From Takakia lepidozioides (Eukaryota > Streptophyta > Takakiopsida > Takakiales > Takakiaceae): a DNA stretch of 60,000 bases. The position numbers and the translations under genes are program-made. The stretch's first letter is position 1; every line of letters begins with the position of its first letter. The notes beneath the pieces were generated by a model. That model saw only the letters and a list, made by a program, of their open reading frames with translations, was not told where the DNA came from and did not search any database. The stretch lies in NCBI GenBank assembly GCA_030704615.1, contig CM060733.1:76052907-76112906 (forward strand), in the 5' to 3' direction. Positions 48,893-59,312 of the stretch are shown in pieces.

Positions 48893-49138
48893 AGAGGGGG
48901 GGGGGGAGAGGAGATTGCGCTGCGTTGCCAGATTGAATTGGAGGAGGAGAAGAAGGCACAAGTAGAGCGAGAGTGCTGGTTAAAGGAACAGGCACAAGAA
49001 TTGAGAATCTCAGTACAATGGTTATTAACTCTGTTGTGGATGACCTTTGTTTTGACTTCAAATATGTGCTTATTCATGTGAGAGCTTGTCATTTCTTCAT
49101 TCCCAGCTTGCACCGGGCGCAACCATGAAATTAAAACT
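48893..49138 (+). pseudogene. Coiled-coil gene fragment, copy 2
   Basis: Second copy of the 47780-48026 segment, with ELEEEKKAQVERECWLKEQA in frame. A one-base deletion relative to copy 1 (ACAAGAATTG against ACAAAGAATTG) breaks the downstream frame. The truncated hAT copy and a foldback end lie between the two copies, so the duplication and insertions are interleaved. Confidence 0.45.
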
Positions 49139-49959
49139 GAGGAATGAATATATATATATATATTGCTGTATTTTGAGATCTGTGGGAGATTCCACTATCT
49201 TTTCTGTGGGACATTATAAAATGCCATTTCATTTCATTTCATTTGTTAGGTATTTGTGGTAATGGTACTGTTTGGTCTGTTCCATTTCCCTTGTATTCCA
49301 TCCATCTGGTTCTCTGGTGACTCGTCCTAAACTAACTGTGCTTCTAGACTTGCAGATATCTACGTTGATATATTTTTGCAGTTTTTACAATGAAGACCTC
49401 ATTAAGCTCCCCTGAAGGTAATTTTAGGATCTTTGGGATCCAGGGAGATTCCCTATCCAGGGGTATTTTGTATATTTTTATTTTTAATTGTTTTTGGTGC
49501 TTCATTTTGAATTGTTAAATACGGATAAATAGTCATTGAAGAAGCTTTGATTAAATTGACCCCATTTAAAGCTAGACATTGGAGTTTTAAAGGGCTTTTG
49601 CCGTTCCTAAGGGGTTGACCCGAAGCACCCAGGAAATGGAGGGGTAGTGGGAAGAGGTCTCCCCTCTTCTTCCCTAAACTCGATAGGTGCTTTGTGAAGG
49701 GGCAAAAAAAAAAACCAAGTCCCAGCTATTAATGCTTCAGGGGTTTAGGCTAGTAGGAATTAGTAAATAATCAAGACTTTGAATGAAATTACAAGACTAA
49801 AAACACATAAAAATACCGTAGGAATTAGGAACGCAAATTGTCTTGTGAGGGAGAAAGTTAAATTCTTCTTTGCCGGTAGGGATTAGTTATTACATAGAAA
49901 CTGCCACTAACATGCCAAGGATCCCTTGCAGTGTGGATGGTTCTTGAGCCCAACCCATT

Positions 49960-50350
49960 CCGCTACACACCTCGACCCCTCCTAGCTAGTATGTCATCAC
50001 CCTGGCCGCGGCGCCCAGGGCTCGTCAGATTCGATGGTGATTCGTATCGGCACGATAGAGACAACTTTTCCATACCTTGTTATATCTGTGGCACTTACAT
50101 TTGTTTCTGCCACTCCATTTGTAGGAGCATCTTCGTCTGCAGAGTCCAGTCCCAAGTCTCCAACGACTACAATGTGGGGAGAAGATGTTGCCGGTCGAAG
50201 AGTCTGACTGTGGTGACGCAATGTGGCACATTGAACAGACTCCCCAATGATCAAGATTCGGATGTTCCGCTCTCAGGGCGACCACATTTGTGAAATGCAC
50301 CTCTAAAATTTCAAAAGGCACTGACGGAACTCCTGCACCGACATACACAA
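49960..50350 (+). pseudogene. MULE-like transposase remnant
   Basis: In shifting frames the sequence reads SYRHDRDNFS, AMWHIEQTP and ALRATTFVKCTSKISKG, then GTPAPTYT. These align with HRADRDNFS, HVWHIERTS, AIRATNFEKCTSSISKD and ARTPAPTFT in the transposase at 3620-4840. Only the region before the SWIM finger remains, with frameshifts. Confidence 0.65.
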
Positions 50351-50884
50351 CCCTATTTTAACTAATTCTGGACTTTTGGCTTAAATCTGGACCAAACTTA
50401 ATATGTATTTGAATTAAAATTAATCCAAATTTTGTTAATAATATCTTGGATAGTAATGTGTGATTGAACTTTGTGAAATTACAAGTGATGTCATACTTGC
50501 TTCAAAATGTAACATATAAGATGTCCATTTGACATTGAAGTGCTTGTGAAGTTGTAGTGTAACTCAACACTTCATTGAACGTCGACTGGGAAGTCGAATG
50601 ATGTAATATTACATTATGTTACAATCACGATAAACAAATGTGTCGAATCGAACATGGGATAGACTCATAGTACTCTACCATACTTGATATAAGTTGATAG
50701 TAATTTTGATTGAATTTTCATGTTGACAAGCACAATATTCATAGACAATGCCATTGGAATGATGTTTTGGGTGTGAGAAGGGTAGTAAAACATTAAAATA
50801 GCGTGAACATTAGGAAGATTAGGGCAATAAAATAAGGTTTGGGGTGTAACTAGATATATTAAATGCAATAAGGTCCAAGTTTGT
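50351..50884. other. AT-rich spacer
   Basis: No gene or repeat recognised. Confidence 0.4.
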
Positions 50885-51945
50885 GGTGACTCAAAGAAGG
50901 GTTAGGTTTAGGGTTTTAAAGGGTTTAGGATAGAGAGAGAGAGAAACAAATATGGACGACTCTTAACCTCTGTAGAATGTAAAAATGTAAGGGGAATTTG
51001 ATATCCATGTAATCATTCTATCATACGTTATCCAACTTGAAAATTAAAGAAAACATTAAGAGAATGATACAAATTTTACAAGAGGTAACATGGTAGACAA
51101 CAATAAGGTTTGGAGTTTATTATAAGTAGGGTACTACACTAAGGTTTTTGGTATATGCTAAAAGTAATGGTTTAGGGTGCTAAGGGTTACGCTTAAGCTT
51201 GGGGTAAGGATTATTAAGGGAAGGGTAAAGGGAAGGGTAAGGGTTTAGGGTTTGAATTTAGGGTAGAAAGGGACAAACAAATATAGAAGACTCACACATG
51301 GTAATACAATAACTTGGTTTGGAGTGTAAGTACGGTAGTTACACACTAACCTGGTTTTTGGTATATTATGGTAAGAGTACTAATGGTTTAGGGAGGTAAG
51401 TGTCAGGCTTAAGCTTAGGGTAAGGATTAAGACCAGGGTAAAGAATTATAGGTAGTAAGGATGGGTTTAGGAGTAGTTGGATTTAGGAGGTAGTTAAGGG
51501 CAAAGGGAAACAAATATAGAAGACTCACATTGGTAGTACAATAACTTGGTTTGGAGGTTTGGTAAGTAGGGTAGTATAGTAGGGTAGGAACAACTAATAT
51601 GGTTTTGGTAAGGGTACATAATGGGTTAAGGTGAGTAGTAAGTGGTATTTTAGAAATTGTAGGTAAGATTAGGGTGGTAAGGATTAGGAGTAAGGTAGTT
51701 GTAAGGGTTTTGTTGAGGGTTTGGATATATAGTGGAAGTACACAAAGGTTTTTGGTATATGGTAAGAGGAATAGTGCTAGGGTAGGTTATGTGCTAGGCG
51801 TAAAAAGAGTGGAAGGGTTAAGGAAAAGGGGTTATGTGATTTTAGGGTTAGGGTAATAACTTATTATGTAAAAAAATGGTAAGGATAGAGAGGTTTGATG
51901 GTAAAGGATTTAGGTTAAATGGACAAACAAATATAGAAGACTCGC
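50885..51945 (+). repeat. Tandem array with degenerate telomere-like repeats
   Basis: A block containing ACAAATATAGAAGACTC recurs at about 50947 (diverged), 51275, 51507 and 51923, each after a stretch of TTTAGGG/TAAGGG/TTAGGGT words. Phrases such as ATAACTTGGTTTGGAG and GGTTTTTGGTATAT also recur. Period is roughly 230-420 bp. The plant telomere word TTTAGGG is frequent but never perfectly tandem, suggesting an old interstitial or subtelomere-derived satellite. Confidence 0.65.
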
Positions 51946-52163
51946 ACTCACTGCAATGAGACATTGCAAAAAAACATTTAGACCGGATTGAAAGAAAGAA
52001 GACAAGAATCCAGGGGTAGTGCCAAGAATTATTATTTTTTTTTTGTGCATTGTCTGTTTTGTAAGCAGAATCCCCCATGTCACGAATATATGTAGATGAA
52101 AAGAATGTATAGATGCAAAAGAGAATCGCAGTGCAGATTCACGGCAGAAAAAAAAAAAAGATG

Positions 52164-52187
52164 AACGTCCACTGCCCACTCGAGGTT
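52164..52187. repeat. 24-bp palindrome, degenerate copy 1
   Basis: AACGTCCACT, then GCCC, then ACTCGAGGTT. The right arm is partly decayed. It lies about 170 bp beyond the stop of the minus-strand DUF7869-like gene, in its 3' flank. Confidence 0.6.
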
Positions 52188-52357
52188 CATTGCGACAGAA
52201 AAAAAAAGACAAGAAGGATCACCCAAAGCAAAAACGAAGGGAAAGAAGCGTAAATAAATTTTTATATCTTAAATGAAAGACCGGAAAAGGAAAGGAAATA
52301 ATAACTCAACATTTAGTCCAGGGATGAAAAGGAAAATGTTCGCGCAGAAGGAAACCT

Positions 52358-55300
52358 TCAGGTATCTGGCTGAAGGATAGCAACCTCCAAAATTCGCGCG
52401 CCGCCTTCACTGCTTTCCACCGCTGTAATTCTCTTGGTGCTATTTCTTGTCGTATTTTTTCGTGGCAGCATTGTCCACACGACATTGTTCACGTGGATCC
52501 ATTGAGCAGGATCTGACAGGTTGTACTCCCAAACTTTTGACCGACAGTCCCTGTACCTCTCAAAGTCTGAGAGGGTAACCTCATTTCTTCGGTCTCCACC
52601 ACTCCACCTTCACTTTCTTAAAATTAGGATCTTCTCTTTCTCGGATGACATCTGAAATTGCCATTCCCATCCAGACCGGGCACGGCGTTGGGTCATGAGG
52701 GCGAACGAGCACAAAAAACCCTTTTCTCAATATCCTTGAACGGATTCAAGGGTATCCTTGGACGCTCACACCTAGGGCCACAGTAAGGTTCTGGAACTTC
52801 ATCCTCATCTTCCATATCTTCCTAGGGCCACAGTGGCTGGGTTCTGGAACTTCATCCTCATCTTCCATATCTTCCAGTATCTGTGGCTGGATGCCATCCC
52901 TCCGATGGTTTGAGGACCACTTCCACATCTTGACGCTGGAGTTTGTAGGAAGCCACTCCGAATCAGTAGCTGACTTCTTGTACTCCATAACGGGCCAGCC
53001 ATCCGCATCTTTAAAAAATCAAAATACGTGCATCTCTGAGATCCCGACCAAAGCCTCTTTTCCATCATGAATACAACCCTTAACAAACTTCTTGAAGTCG
53101 GGAACCTCCTGTGTGATTTGAGGAATGAATTGCATATCTTGGGAGATCATGAATGACCTCATCAAATCCGGAAGAATGTAGGTGTTGCGTTCCTTTAGCT
53201 TCTTCGAGAGATAAGGAATCCGTCAATATCTTCATGGGTGTGCCCGACCATGAGAAAACCAAGCTGGATCTCTTCAAAGACATCTTTGGTAGTGAGGAGG
53301 GATAAGAAAGCAAGCATCCATCTGTTCTTATTGTCCTTGGAGGAGTTGTCCATCTGCAAATAAAGTCGTCTAGGAAGTGGTCGAGCACCACGTTTATCGT
53401 GCGGCCTGCAGGGTTTCAGAGCCTCCAAACATCTCGATTTACCTCTCATGAGCGTTTCAAAAAAATCATTTTGAACTTCAGTGTCGAAAATGTTCATGGA
53501 TTCCCGGCATGTCGGCTTTTCCAGTTGGCGCAGGCACCGAGCCAGCGACCCAATTGTGAAGTTTGAATTGCTTTTCCAGAACTCAAGGGAAAATTGAGCG
53601 TAAGCTCCATCTCCGTGTCCGTGCGTAACCATTCCTGTCAATGAGACAGGCAACCGACCCAATCCGGAGACCATCTTATTCGTCGTCTGTAGCCTCGGAA
53701 TAGCCGTTTTCCTATGATCCATCTTATCATAAATAATACATAGGAACTCCTCCGGAACCATAACGGACTCATTCCTCCAGCTATGGTACAGCCTTCTGCA
53801 AGACTCTTGATATCTCAAGTGCAAATCAAGCGCCTGCTTATGTGCGACCTGTTCGGAACTCCTCTTAATCGACTTCTTGATCAAGTCCTTGAACATCTCG
53901 CATTCTGTGCACTTAGCAAAGGTGCTTCCTGTTTTCTCCTGTTAGGAAATATTCGATTCCGTATACGGCTTATAGCTAGCTGCGAGACTCCTTTCAAATC
54001 GAGCAGTCTGTTTGTCTGCACCCCAACTCCCCAACAATGTCAACGTCCACTGGGCAGTGGAGGTTCTACAAAGTGGAAGAACAAGAAATCATGATGGCAT
54101 AAAAAAGAATAAAATCATCCACAGTATTTTGAAAAACGAAAGGGACAACGAAAAAAGTCACCTCGTTGGACTCCTCTCGAATTCTCTTCCAGTTCATTTC
54201 AGGTGGCAAAATTCTCAAAGTATCCCGACGTCCCTCTCCAATGCAACGTGTTTTGTGAAGCATAAGGTCAGTATTGGCATTGATAATGGATATAATGTTC
54301 CCCTCTGCCTGGAGTGTCCCTGGTCACGGCCGCTTGACGCCACGATTTCCGTGGAAAGATGACAAACAACCCTCTTTACTGAGCTTTTGTACTCTATGTA
54401 CGTTGACCTTCCAATTCCGTGTATTATCCACCATGCTTTCTCACAAACATCAACACCTTCTATCGTAACATACGACCTGCGTGATGACCCATCCATAATG
54501 TGAAGTCGTTTTGAAACATTCAATCCAAGTTCTCTCCTCTCATCGAATGACGAACCCCAAAATGCAGTACAAATTGCCAAGGTTTTTCTCCAATCAAAAT
54601 ACTGGCAGCACTGAAGCTTGCAGCAAGGTTTGCTGCTCACCGACCTCACTTCATCCAAAGTAAGATTTTTCTTGCACTTTTTTTAGTCCTCCATATTGGA
54701 TGGATTTTTCTTCCTAGTAAAATGTCTGTATGTTGCTTTCAATACGCCTGTACCATGGTCGTCATTCTCCATGTCACTGCATGATCGTAGGAAATTTTCG
54801 AGATCAACGGAGAGTATCCGGCCATTTTCAATAAGTCTTGTTTTTGTTAACGGCCATTTCACAATAGACATCAGTGAACCGGACTCTCCAGAGATTGTTC
54901 TGGTGACCAGAACCCCATCATCGTCCTCTCCGAGTTTGTCATTCAGAATGATCTCGTTAGGAATGCGTGCCTGAATTCGGCCTTCAAACAGGGCGTTTCC
55001 GTCCTCCCCAAGAAGAAGACACTGCAAGTTTCTCCAACATTCTCTCCCCAGACCTGCAGGCAGATCCCCCCCAGTCTCATCGTTGGACGGAATATCATTG
55101 CTTTCAGTGCTTTGTCCTTGATAATCACTACCTTCTGTGATGGAATGACATTCTGGGTTTCTCGGGGATGATGAATCCACAGTTTCATGCGTGCGAACAC
55201 AGGACACGTCCCACACAACTGGAGTCCCAATTGCCTCCTTCAATGTGTCAGCATCCATGTGTCGATAAGGCAGAGGACATGAGCCAAATGCGTCATCACA

Positions 55301-55450
55301 AAAGATCGGGGTAACTGAAATGGTGGACGAACACAAGTGGTGTCCGTGGCAAGTTCCATCCCCAGAAACATTCAGGCAATCTCCTGAGGCAACAACTGAA
55401 GGAGATCCAGGAAGCGACAAAAACACCCTTTGGCCTACTTGGAACCCCAT
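52358..55450 (-). pseudogene. DUF7869-like transposase-related gene, broken
   Basis: Minus-strand frames form one gene. From ATG 55450, MGFQVGQRVFLSLPGSPSVV to GTPVVWDVSCV resembles the surface domain of plant En/Spm-associated proteins. Then come a Cys-rich segment (KPCCKLQCCQYF), TFAKCTECEMFKD, and the signature block LYLQMDNSSKDNKNRW...GFLMVGHTHEDIDGF, typical of DUF7869 proteins. The C-terminus includes FVLVRPHDPTPCPVW, VEWWRP and a Trp-rich end, stopping at 52358. Damage: TAA at 54683-54685, a frameshift near 54220, a frameshift near 53205, TGA at 53019-53021 and a frameshift near 52590, plus a roughly 53-bp tandem duplication at 52771-52875. A probable intron (54161 down to 53939, phase 0) contains one 24-bp palindrome. 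Another palindrome lies 10 bp upstream of the ATG. DUF7869 function is unknown; an RNase H-like nuclease role is often suspected. Confidence 0.72.
54042..54065. repeat. 24-bp palindrome, copy 2
   Basis: Left arm AACGTCCACT, centre GGGC, right arm AGTGGAGGTT, with one mismatch between arms. It lies inside the predicted intron of the DUF7869-like gene. A TAG in one minus frame directly abuts it. Confidence 0.85.
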
Positions 55451-55459
55451 GAAGTTAGT

Positions 55460-55483
55460 AACCTCCACCGGGCAGTGGAGGTC
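55460..55483. repeat. 24-bp palindrome, copy 3
   Basis: Left arm AACCTCCACC, centre GGGC, right arm AGTGGAGGTC. Ten bases upstream of the minus-strand ATG at 55450, so it would sit in the 5' leader and could form a stem next to the start codon. Confidence 0.85.
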
Positions 55484-55721
55484 CAGTAAAATCCTATTAC
55501 TGAAGATTAACTGAAGGAAAGAATGTCTTGCCACCGAAAGGAGAAACTTTAAGTATAACTTTTTCGACGGTTTTGAATGAGAAAACAATATGGATTGAAA
55601 AAGTAAAGTCAATGTTTGGATCTACACTGGGACTGATAAAAAACAATTGGAATTAAATTGGAGTATGAGGGCGGAGTATAGACTACATCTATCGGAACTA
55701 TCAGATGAAGTCACAATTGCC

Positions 55722-55745
55722 AACCTCCACTGGGCAGTGGAGGTT
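55722..55745. repeat. 24-bp palindrome, copy 4 (perfect arms)
   Basis: Left arm AACCTCCACT and right arm AGTGGAGGTT, centre GGGC, giving a 10-bp perfect stem (11 bp counting the G-C pair at the centre edges). About 270 bp upstream of the minus-strand ATG. Confidence 0.9.
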
Positions 55746-55852
55746 GGATGATATCTGTTGATGAAATAAACCACATGGATCAACAATGGATAATGAAGAA
55801 GCCCTCTGTAGATGACAAAGTGATTCTATGGATGGATGAATAATAATGTGGC

Positions 55853-55871
55853 GACTGCCCTGTGGAGGTTT
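55853..55871. repeat. Partial palindrome, copy 5
   Basis: GACTGCCCTGTGGAGGTTT retains the centre GCCC and a right arm; the left arm is lost. About 110 bp from copy 4. Confidence 0.5.
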
Positions 55872-58038
55872 GGGAGTAACTTTAGACAAACAAAAGCAAG
55901 TTTAGCTGGTGTACATGGAGAGTACACAAAAAATTGAGTATCATACTATCCTACGTGAGAAATGTGCAGTTGACACCTGAGACTAAGGAAGCAAGGAGAG
56001 ACTCAGAGGCTGCTTCAGAAGTACCCTATGGGCAGAGTGGTGTAGGACAGGCAAAGAGGTACACGTTGTCCAGAGAGGTGCATGAGAGAAAAGAAGCAAG
56101 TGAGAGGTTCAAAGTGGAAAGTTGGTGTTGTGTGGATTCGGACGTTATATAGAGGTGACATGTAACTTTCATCTTTGAATCGCTCCAATGGCAGTGTGGT
56201 ATGATGCTTTCTCTCCTGGATTGATTGTGGCCACCGTGGATTAAGGCGGAATCGAACGGCTTATTTCAACTCATGAAATCTCGGCTTCATTGAAAGTGTG
56301 CACAATTTTCCATTTATTGACAGCAGCCATTGTCACATTAATTATGGAACAAACGATAACGGCCGCGATCAGACTGAATTCTATCGTACTTGTACGTTAG
56401 TAGGACTAGAAGTCTGGCATCATTATCATGCGGCTCTGACAGCAGACTCTGGAATAAGTGTGAAGGATGTCGATTCTGACAAGTGGCCTGGAGAAATGAA
56501 GTCAGGCGGCTAATCGCCACAACTAATTCGAGACTCCACATTAACAATCGATCATTATAATTAGCTGGGAGGAATCCGGAGGTGAACCATAAAGCACTTT
56601 GAGATTGTTCTGTTTATATTTATCGTGCTGTTACAGTTGTAAGCGTGTGGGTTGCAGAGTCTGACCAATGGCGTCATTACAATCATTTCGTCCTTTTTTC
56701 ATTCGTCTATCCAGTCGTCTGTCCAAACGTGTGTGCATTCGTGGAACAAAAGTTGAACTAATTTCATCTGTGTGGATGGACAGTATTAATGTTAGTTTGC
56801 GTGGATGGGGCAGAACATCCATTTGGGCCGCGCGACCGTTCGATTGCGGACGGAGGCGATGGTTCAGATCATCCTTGACGGTCGCTTATAAGGGGTGCGC
56901 TCTTTGAGCCCGGCCTTTGGGCTTCCCATTTTCTACGCGTAAGCGCTGCGCGAGTGAGAGCTTAACAGTTGAGAGAGGAGAGCGTGAAATAGAAGAGTTT
57001 TGGAGCTCGTTTTGCAGCGACTGGACACTGAAGCGTGGAGAGAAAGAGCAGACTTGGCCGAGTGCAGAGAGAGGAGAGGGTGAAAGGCGAGAGAGTGAAA
57101 TAGGCAAAATTTGAAGAGCGGGGAGGAGAGACCGGACAGTGGCGAGTGGAGATTGATGAGTGTAGAGGCGAGAGCATAATGCAATTACCGGCAGGCGGAG
57201 GTGCGGAAGAGAGTATCAAACGAAGGACTGTGGTTGTAGGGCCACCAAAATGGCCGGCACAAGCAGGTGCAGCATTAAAAACTCCCTCTCTTCGTCTTCT
57301 GTTTCACGTTTTGTGTTGGCCTGTTCTGAATTCATGTGTTGGCCTGTTCTCAGTTTTGTGTTGGCCCGCTCTCGATTCATGTGGCCTGTTCAAGATTCAA
57401 TTCGTTTCGATCCTGCTTCATTCTTTGCTGCACTGCACTGTCTTCAGTGCTTCAGTCCGTGCTTTAGTGCACATTAGGTTTCTGTTTCATTGTTTGCTTT
57501 GTTGTTTGCTTCAATGCTATTTCATTCTCTGTCAATTCATTTCACTCCTGCTCTATTCTGTGCTTCAGTGCATTCTTGAGTCATTGCTTCACTGTTGTTT
57601 TTCAATTCACCGATGGTTTGTAGGGTGGTTTTGTGTGGTGGTTTTGTGTGCAATTGGGTTTGTGTGTGCTTGTTCTGGTTGATTAGGGTAATGGTTTAGG
57701 GTGGCGGGAGATTATCATGCTGGTTGTATTGCTTGTTTTGTTCATTGTGGTGGTTTATTGAAGACAGTGGTTTCGGAAATGCCCGGATGTTTATTTCTCA
57801 ACCATTTTCTTGATCCCCAAATCCAGCGTTAGTTGATGCATTTCTTCCCATTCAAATTCAATTCTGAATGGAAATTTTCATTTCTTATCCAATTATGTCG
57901 AATTCGGCAATTCTGAAAAGCCATGATAGCCTAGTCTACTTGTATTCTACAGTAGACATATGCTAACATTAGACTTCGTGCAGGCCAGAGTAGAGTATTC
58001 GTAGACCCATGTCATGCACATGAGCAACCAGAAACTGG

Positions 58039-58062
58039 AACCTCCACTGCCTAGTGGAGGTT
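58039..58062. repeat. 24-bp palindrome, copy 6 (perfect arms)
   Basis: Left arm AACCTCCACT, centre GCCT, right arm AGTGGAGGTT. Upstream of the 58413 gene. Confidence 0.9.
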
Positions 58063-58239
58063 CGCGTGAATTCTGTATGCGGAAGCTGAAGGCATTTTTT
58101 TAAAGTAAGGACGAAATCGGATAATTACGGGAAAATTGAAATCAGTTTGAGATGATGTGGGAACGAGTGATGGAATCATATGTGTAACATTGTAAGTGTG
58201 ACACATACTTTCCAACAAAACTGGGATACGATAATTGGG

Positions 58240-58263
58240 AACCTCCACTACCCAGTGGAGGTT
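58240..58263. repeat. 24-bp palindrome, copy 7 (perfect arms)
   Basis: Left arm AACCTCCACT, centre ACCC, right arm AGTGGAGGTT. It lies 150 bp before the ATG at 58413 and 177 bp after copy 6; both copies are preceded by GG and followed by CG. Confidence 0.9.
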
Positions 58264-58412
58264 CGATATTTCTTTGGGTCAGCCAGTTACACACTCTGAT
58301 TAGTTTTTATGTCAGAATGAGAAAGAGGAACGAGGGTGGGGAACTGGTGTCTGACGATGAGTACAAGACAGCCAGATTAAATTGAAGCAAGAGACGGTGT
58401 TCGGTAGACGGG

Positions 58413-58970
58413 ATGGAAGCGGACCGTCCAGATCAAAAACATGGTGTTTCGGAACCAAATGAAAAATCCAGTTGGGGGTCTACCGAGCCAAACAAAGTGT
58501 CTATCAATGACAAAAATGTGACTATAGAACCCCCGCGGAATGCATCCGAATCTCCAAGCGATACACCTGAAGTCATCTGTAAGGATACCCTGGCAGAAAT
58601 AAGAGAAAGCGTTCATGTAAACAATGATATCAACGGATCTCCTGCCTACTCCCAAGATTATCCGACATACACCCCTTCAGACTATTCCCCAGACACATTG
58701 GCGGCGATACGAGTGACCGTTTTTGGATATCCAGCATCTCCGGGTTACTCGCCAGCATCTCCTGAATCCACATCAGGATCTGAAGGATATTATCCTCCAA
58801 ACTTCCTCCTGGACACTGAAACAAGCGGGGGAGTCCTGGAACTACTGGACGTCTCCGGATCTCCAGGATACTCCCCTGCGTCTCCTGATAGTATCACCGG
58901 ATCCCCAAAATATACCCCTCCAGACTATTCGTCTGATACACTCAAAGAGATAAGAAGGAGCATTCTGTAG
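58413..58970 (+). CDS. Repeat protein with YSPASP and DTL..IR motifs, unknown function
   Basis: Open frame of 185 codons from ATG 58413 to TAG. No known family recognised. The N-terminal third is polar and charged. The rest repeats two motifs: GSPGYSPASPES/DS-like segments, which resemble the YSPTSPS heptad of the RNA polymerase II CTD, and DTLAEIRESV, DTLAAIRVTV and DTLKEIRRSI, with a more diverged fourth copy (DTETSGGVLELL). Spacer words YTPSDYS and YTPPDYS link them. It has no Cys, no membrane segment and no signal peptide, and is probably disordered with short helical docking motifs. It is bracketed by 24-bp palindromes 150 bp upstream and about 218 bp downstream. Codon-level conservation of the internal repeats suggests real coding, but it could be one exon of a larger gene. 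Confidence 0.6.
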   Translation: MEADRPDQKHGVSEPNEKSSWGSTEPNKVSINDKNVTIEPPRNASESPSDTPEVICKDTLAEIRESVHVNNDINGSPAYSQDYPTYTPSDYSPDTLAAIRVTVFGYPASPGYSPASPESTSGSEGYYPPNFLLDTETSGGVLELLDVSGSPGYSPASPDSITGSPKYTPPDYSSDTLKEIRRSIL

Positions 58971-59188
58971 TTCTTGGGTATATAATCTAGAATCGTCTGA
59001 ATATAATGCGAGAAGTTCCTTAGTATATTTTGGACGAATTAGGTTCGAAGATTTCTATTGTAGATTAGTCCTGTTTAAGGATGATGTACTCAATGGCTCC
59101 TGAGCCTCATTTTCATTAAAGTTTTTTTCTTCAACATCTGAAAAAAATGGAGGATTTCCCATTTCATGTAGAAAGACTCGTACATACA

Positions 59189-59212
59189 AACCTCCACTGT
59201 CCAGTGGAGGTT
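59189..59212. repeat. 24-bp palindrome, copy 8 (perfect arms)
   Basis: Left arm AACCTCCACT, centre GTCC, right arm AGTGGAGGTT. Between the 58413 and 59313 reading frames. Confidence 0.9.
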
Positions 59213-59312
59213 CTCATTTCTGGAATGATGGATGCTAGTAAGAGAGATCCTGTTATTGATTATCTAATAAATTTGTGTTTGGTTGTAACAGAAGACATCC
59301 TACACCATCAGA

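Larger units (their letters stand above)
55490..58030. other. Spacer between the minus-strand gene and the plus-strand units
   Basis: It contains palindrome copies 4 and 5. Frames at 55934-56152 and 57146-57682 are open but show no family motif. 57300-57660 is a low-complexity stretch (TTGGCCTGTTCT-type and CATTG/CTTCA repeats) whose translation is a Cys/Leu/Phe-rich artefact. G/A-rich DNA with GAGAG words runs from 56960 to 57130. Confidence 0.4.

Noticed and set aside
57146-57682. 178-codon open frame rich in Cys, Leu and Phe
   Set aside because: It lies in low-complexity, internally repeated TTGGCCTGTTCT/CTTCA DNA. The hydrophobic composition follows from the repeats, and no motif or splice context supports coding.
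52164-59212. CRISPR array
   Set aside because: The repeats are palindromes at irregular spacing from about 110 to 2300 bp with no uniform spacers, and the DNA is eukaryotic.
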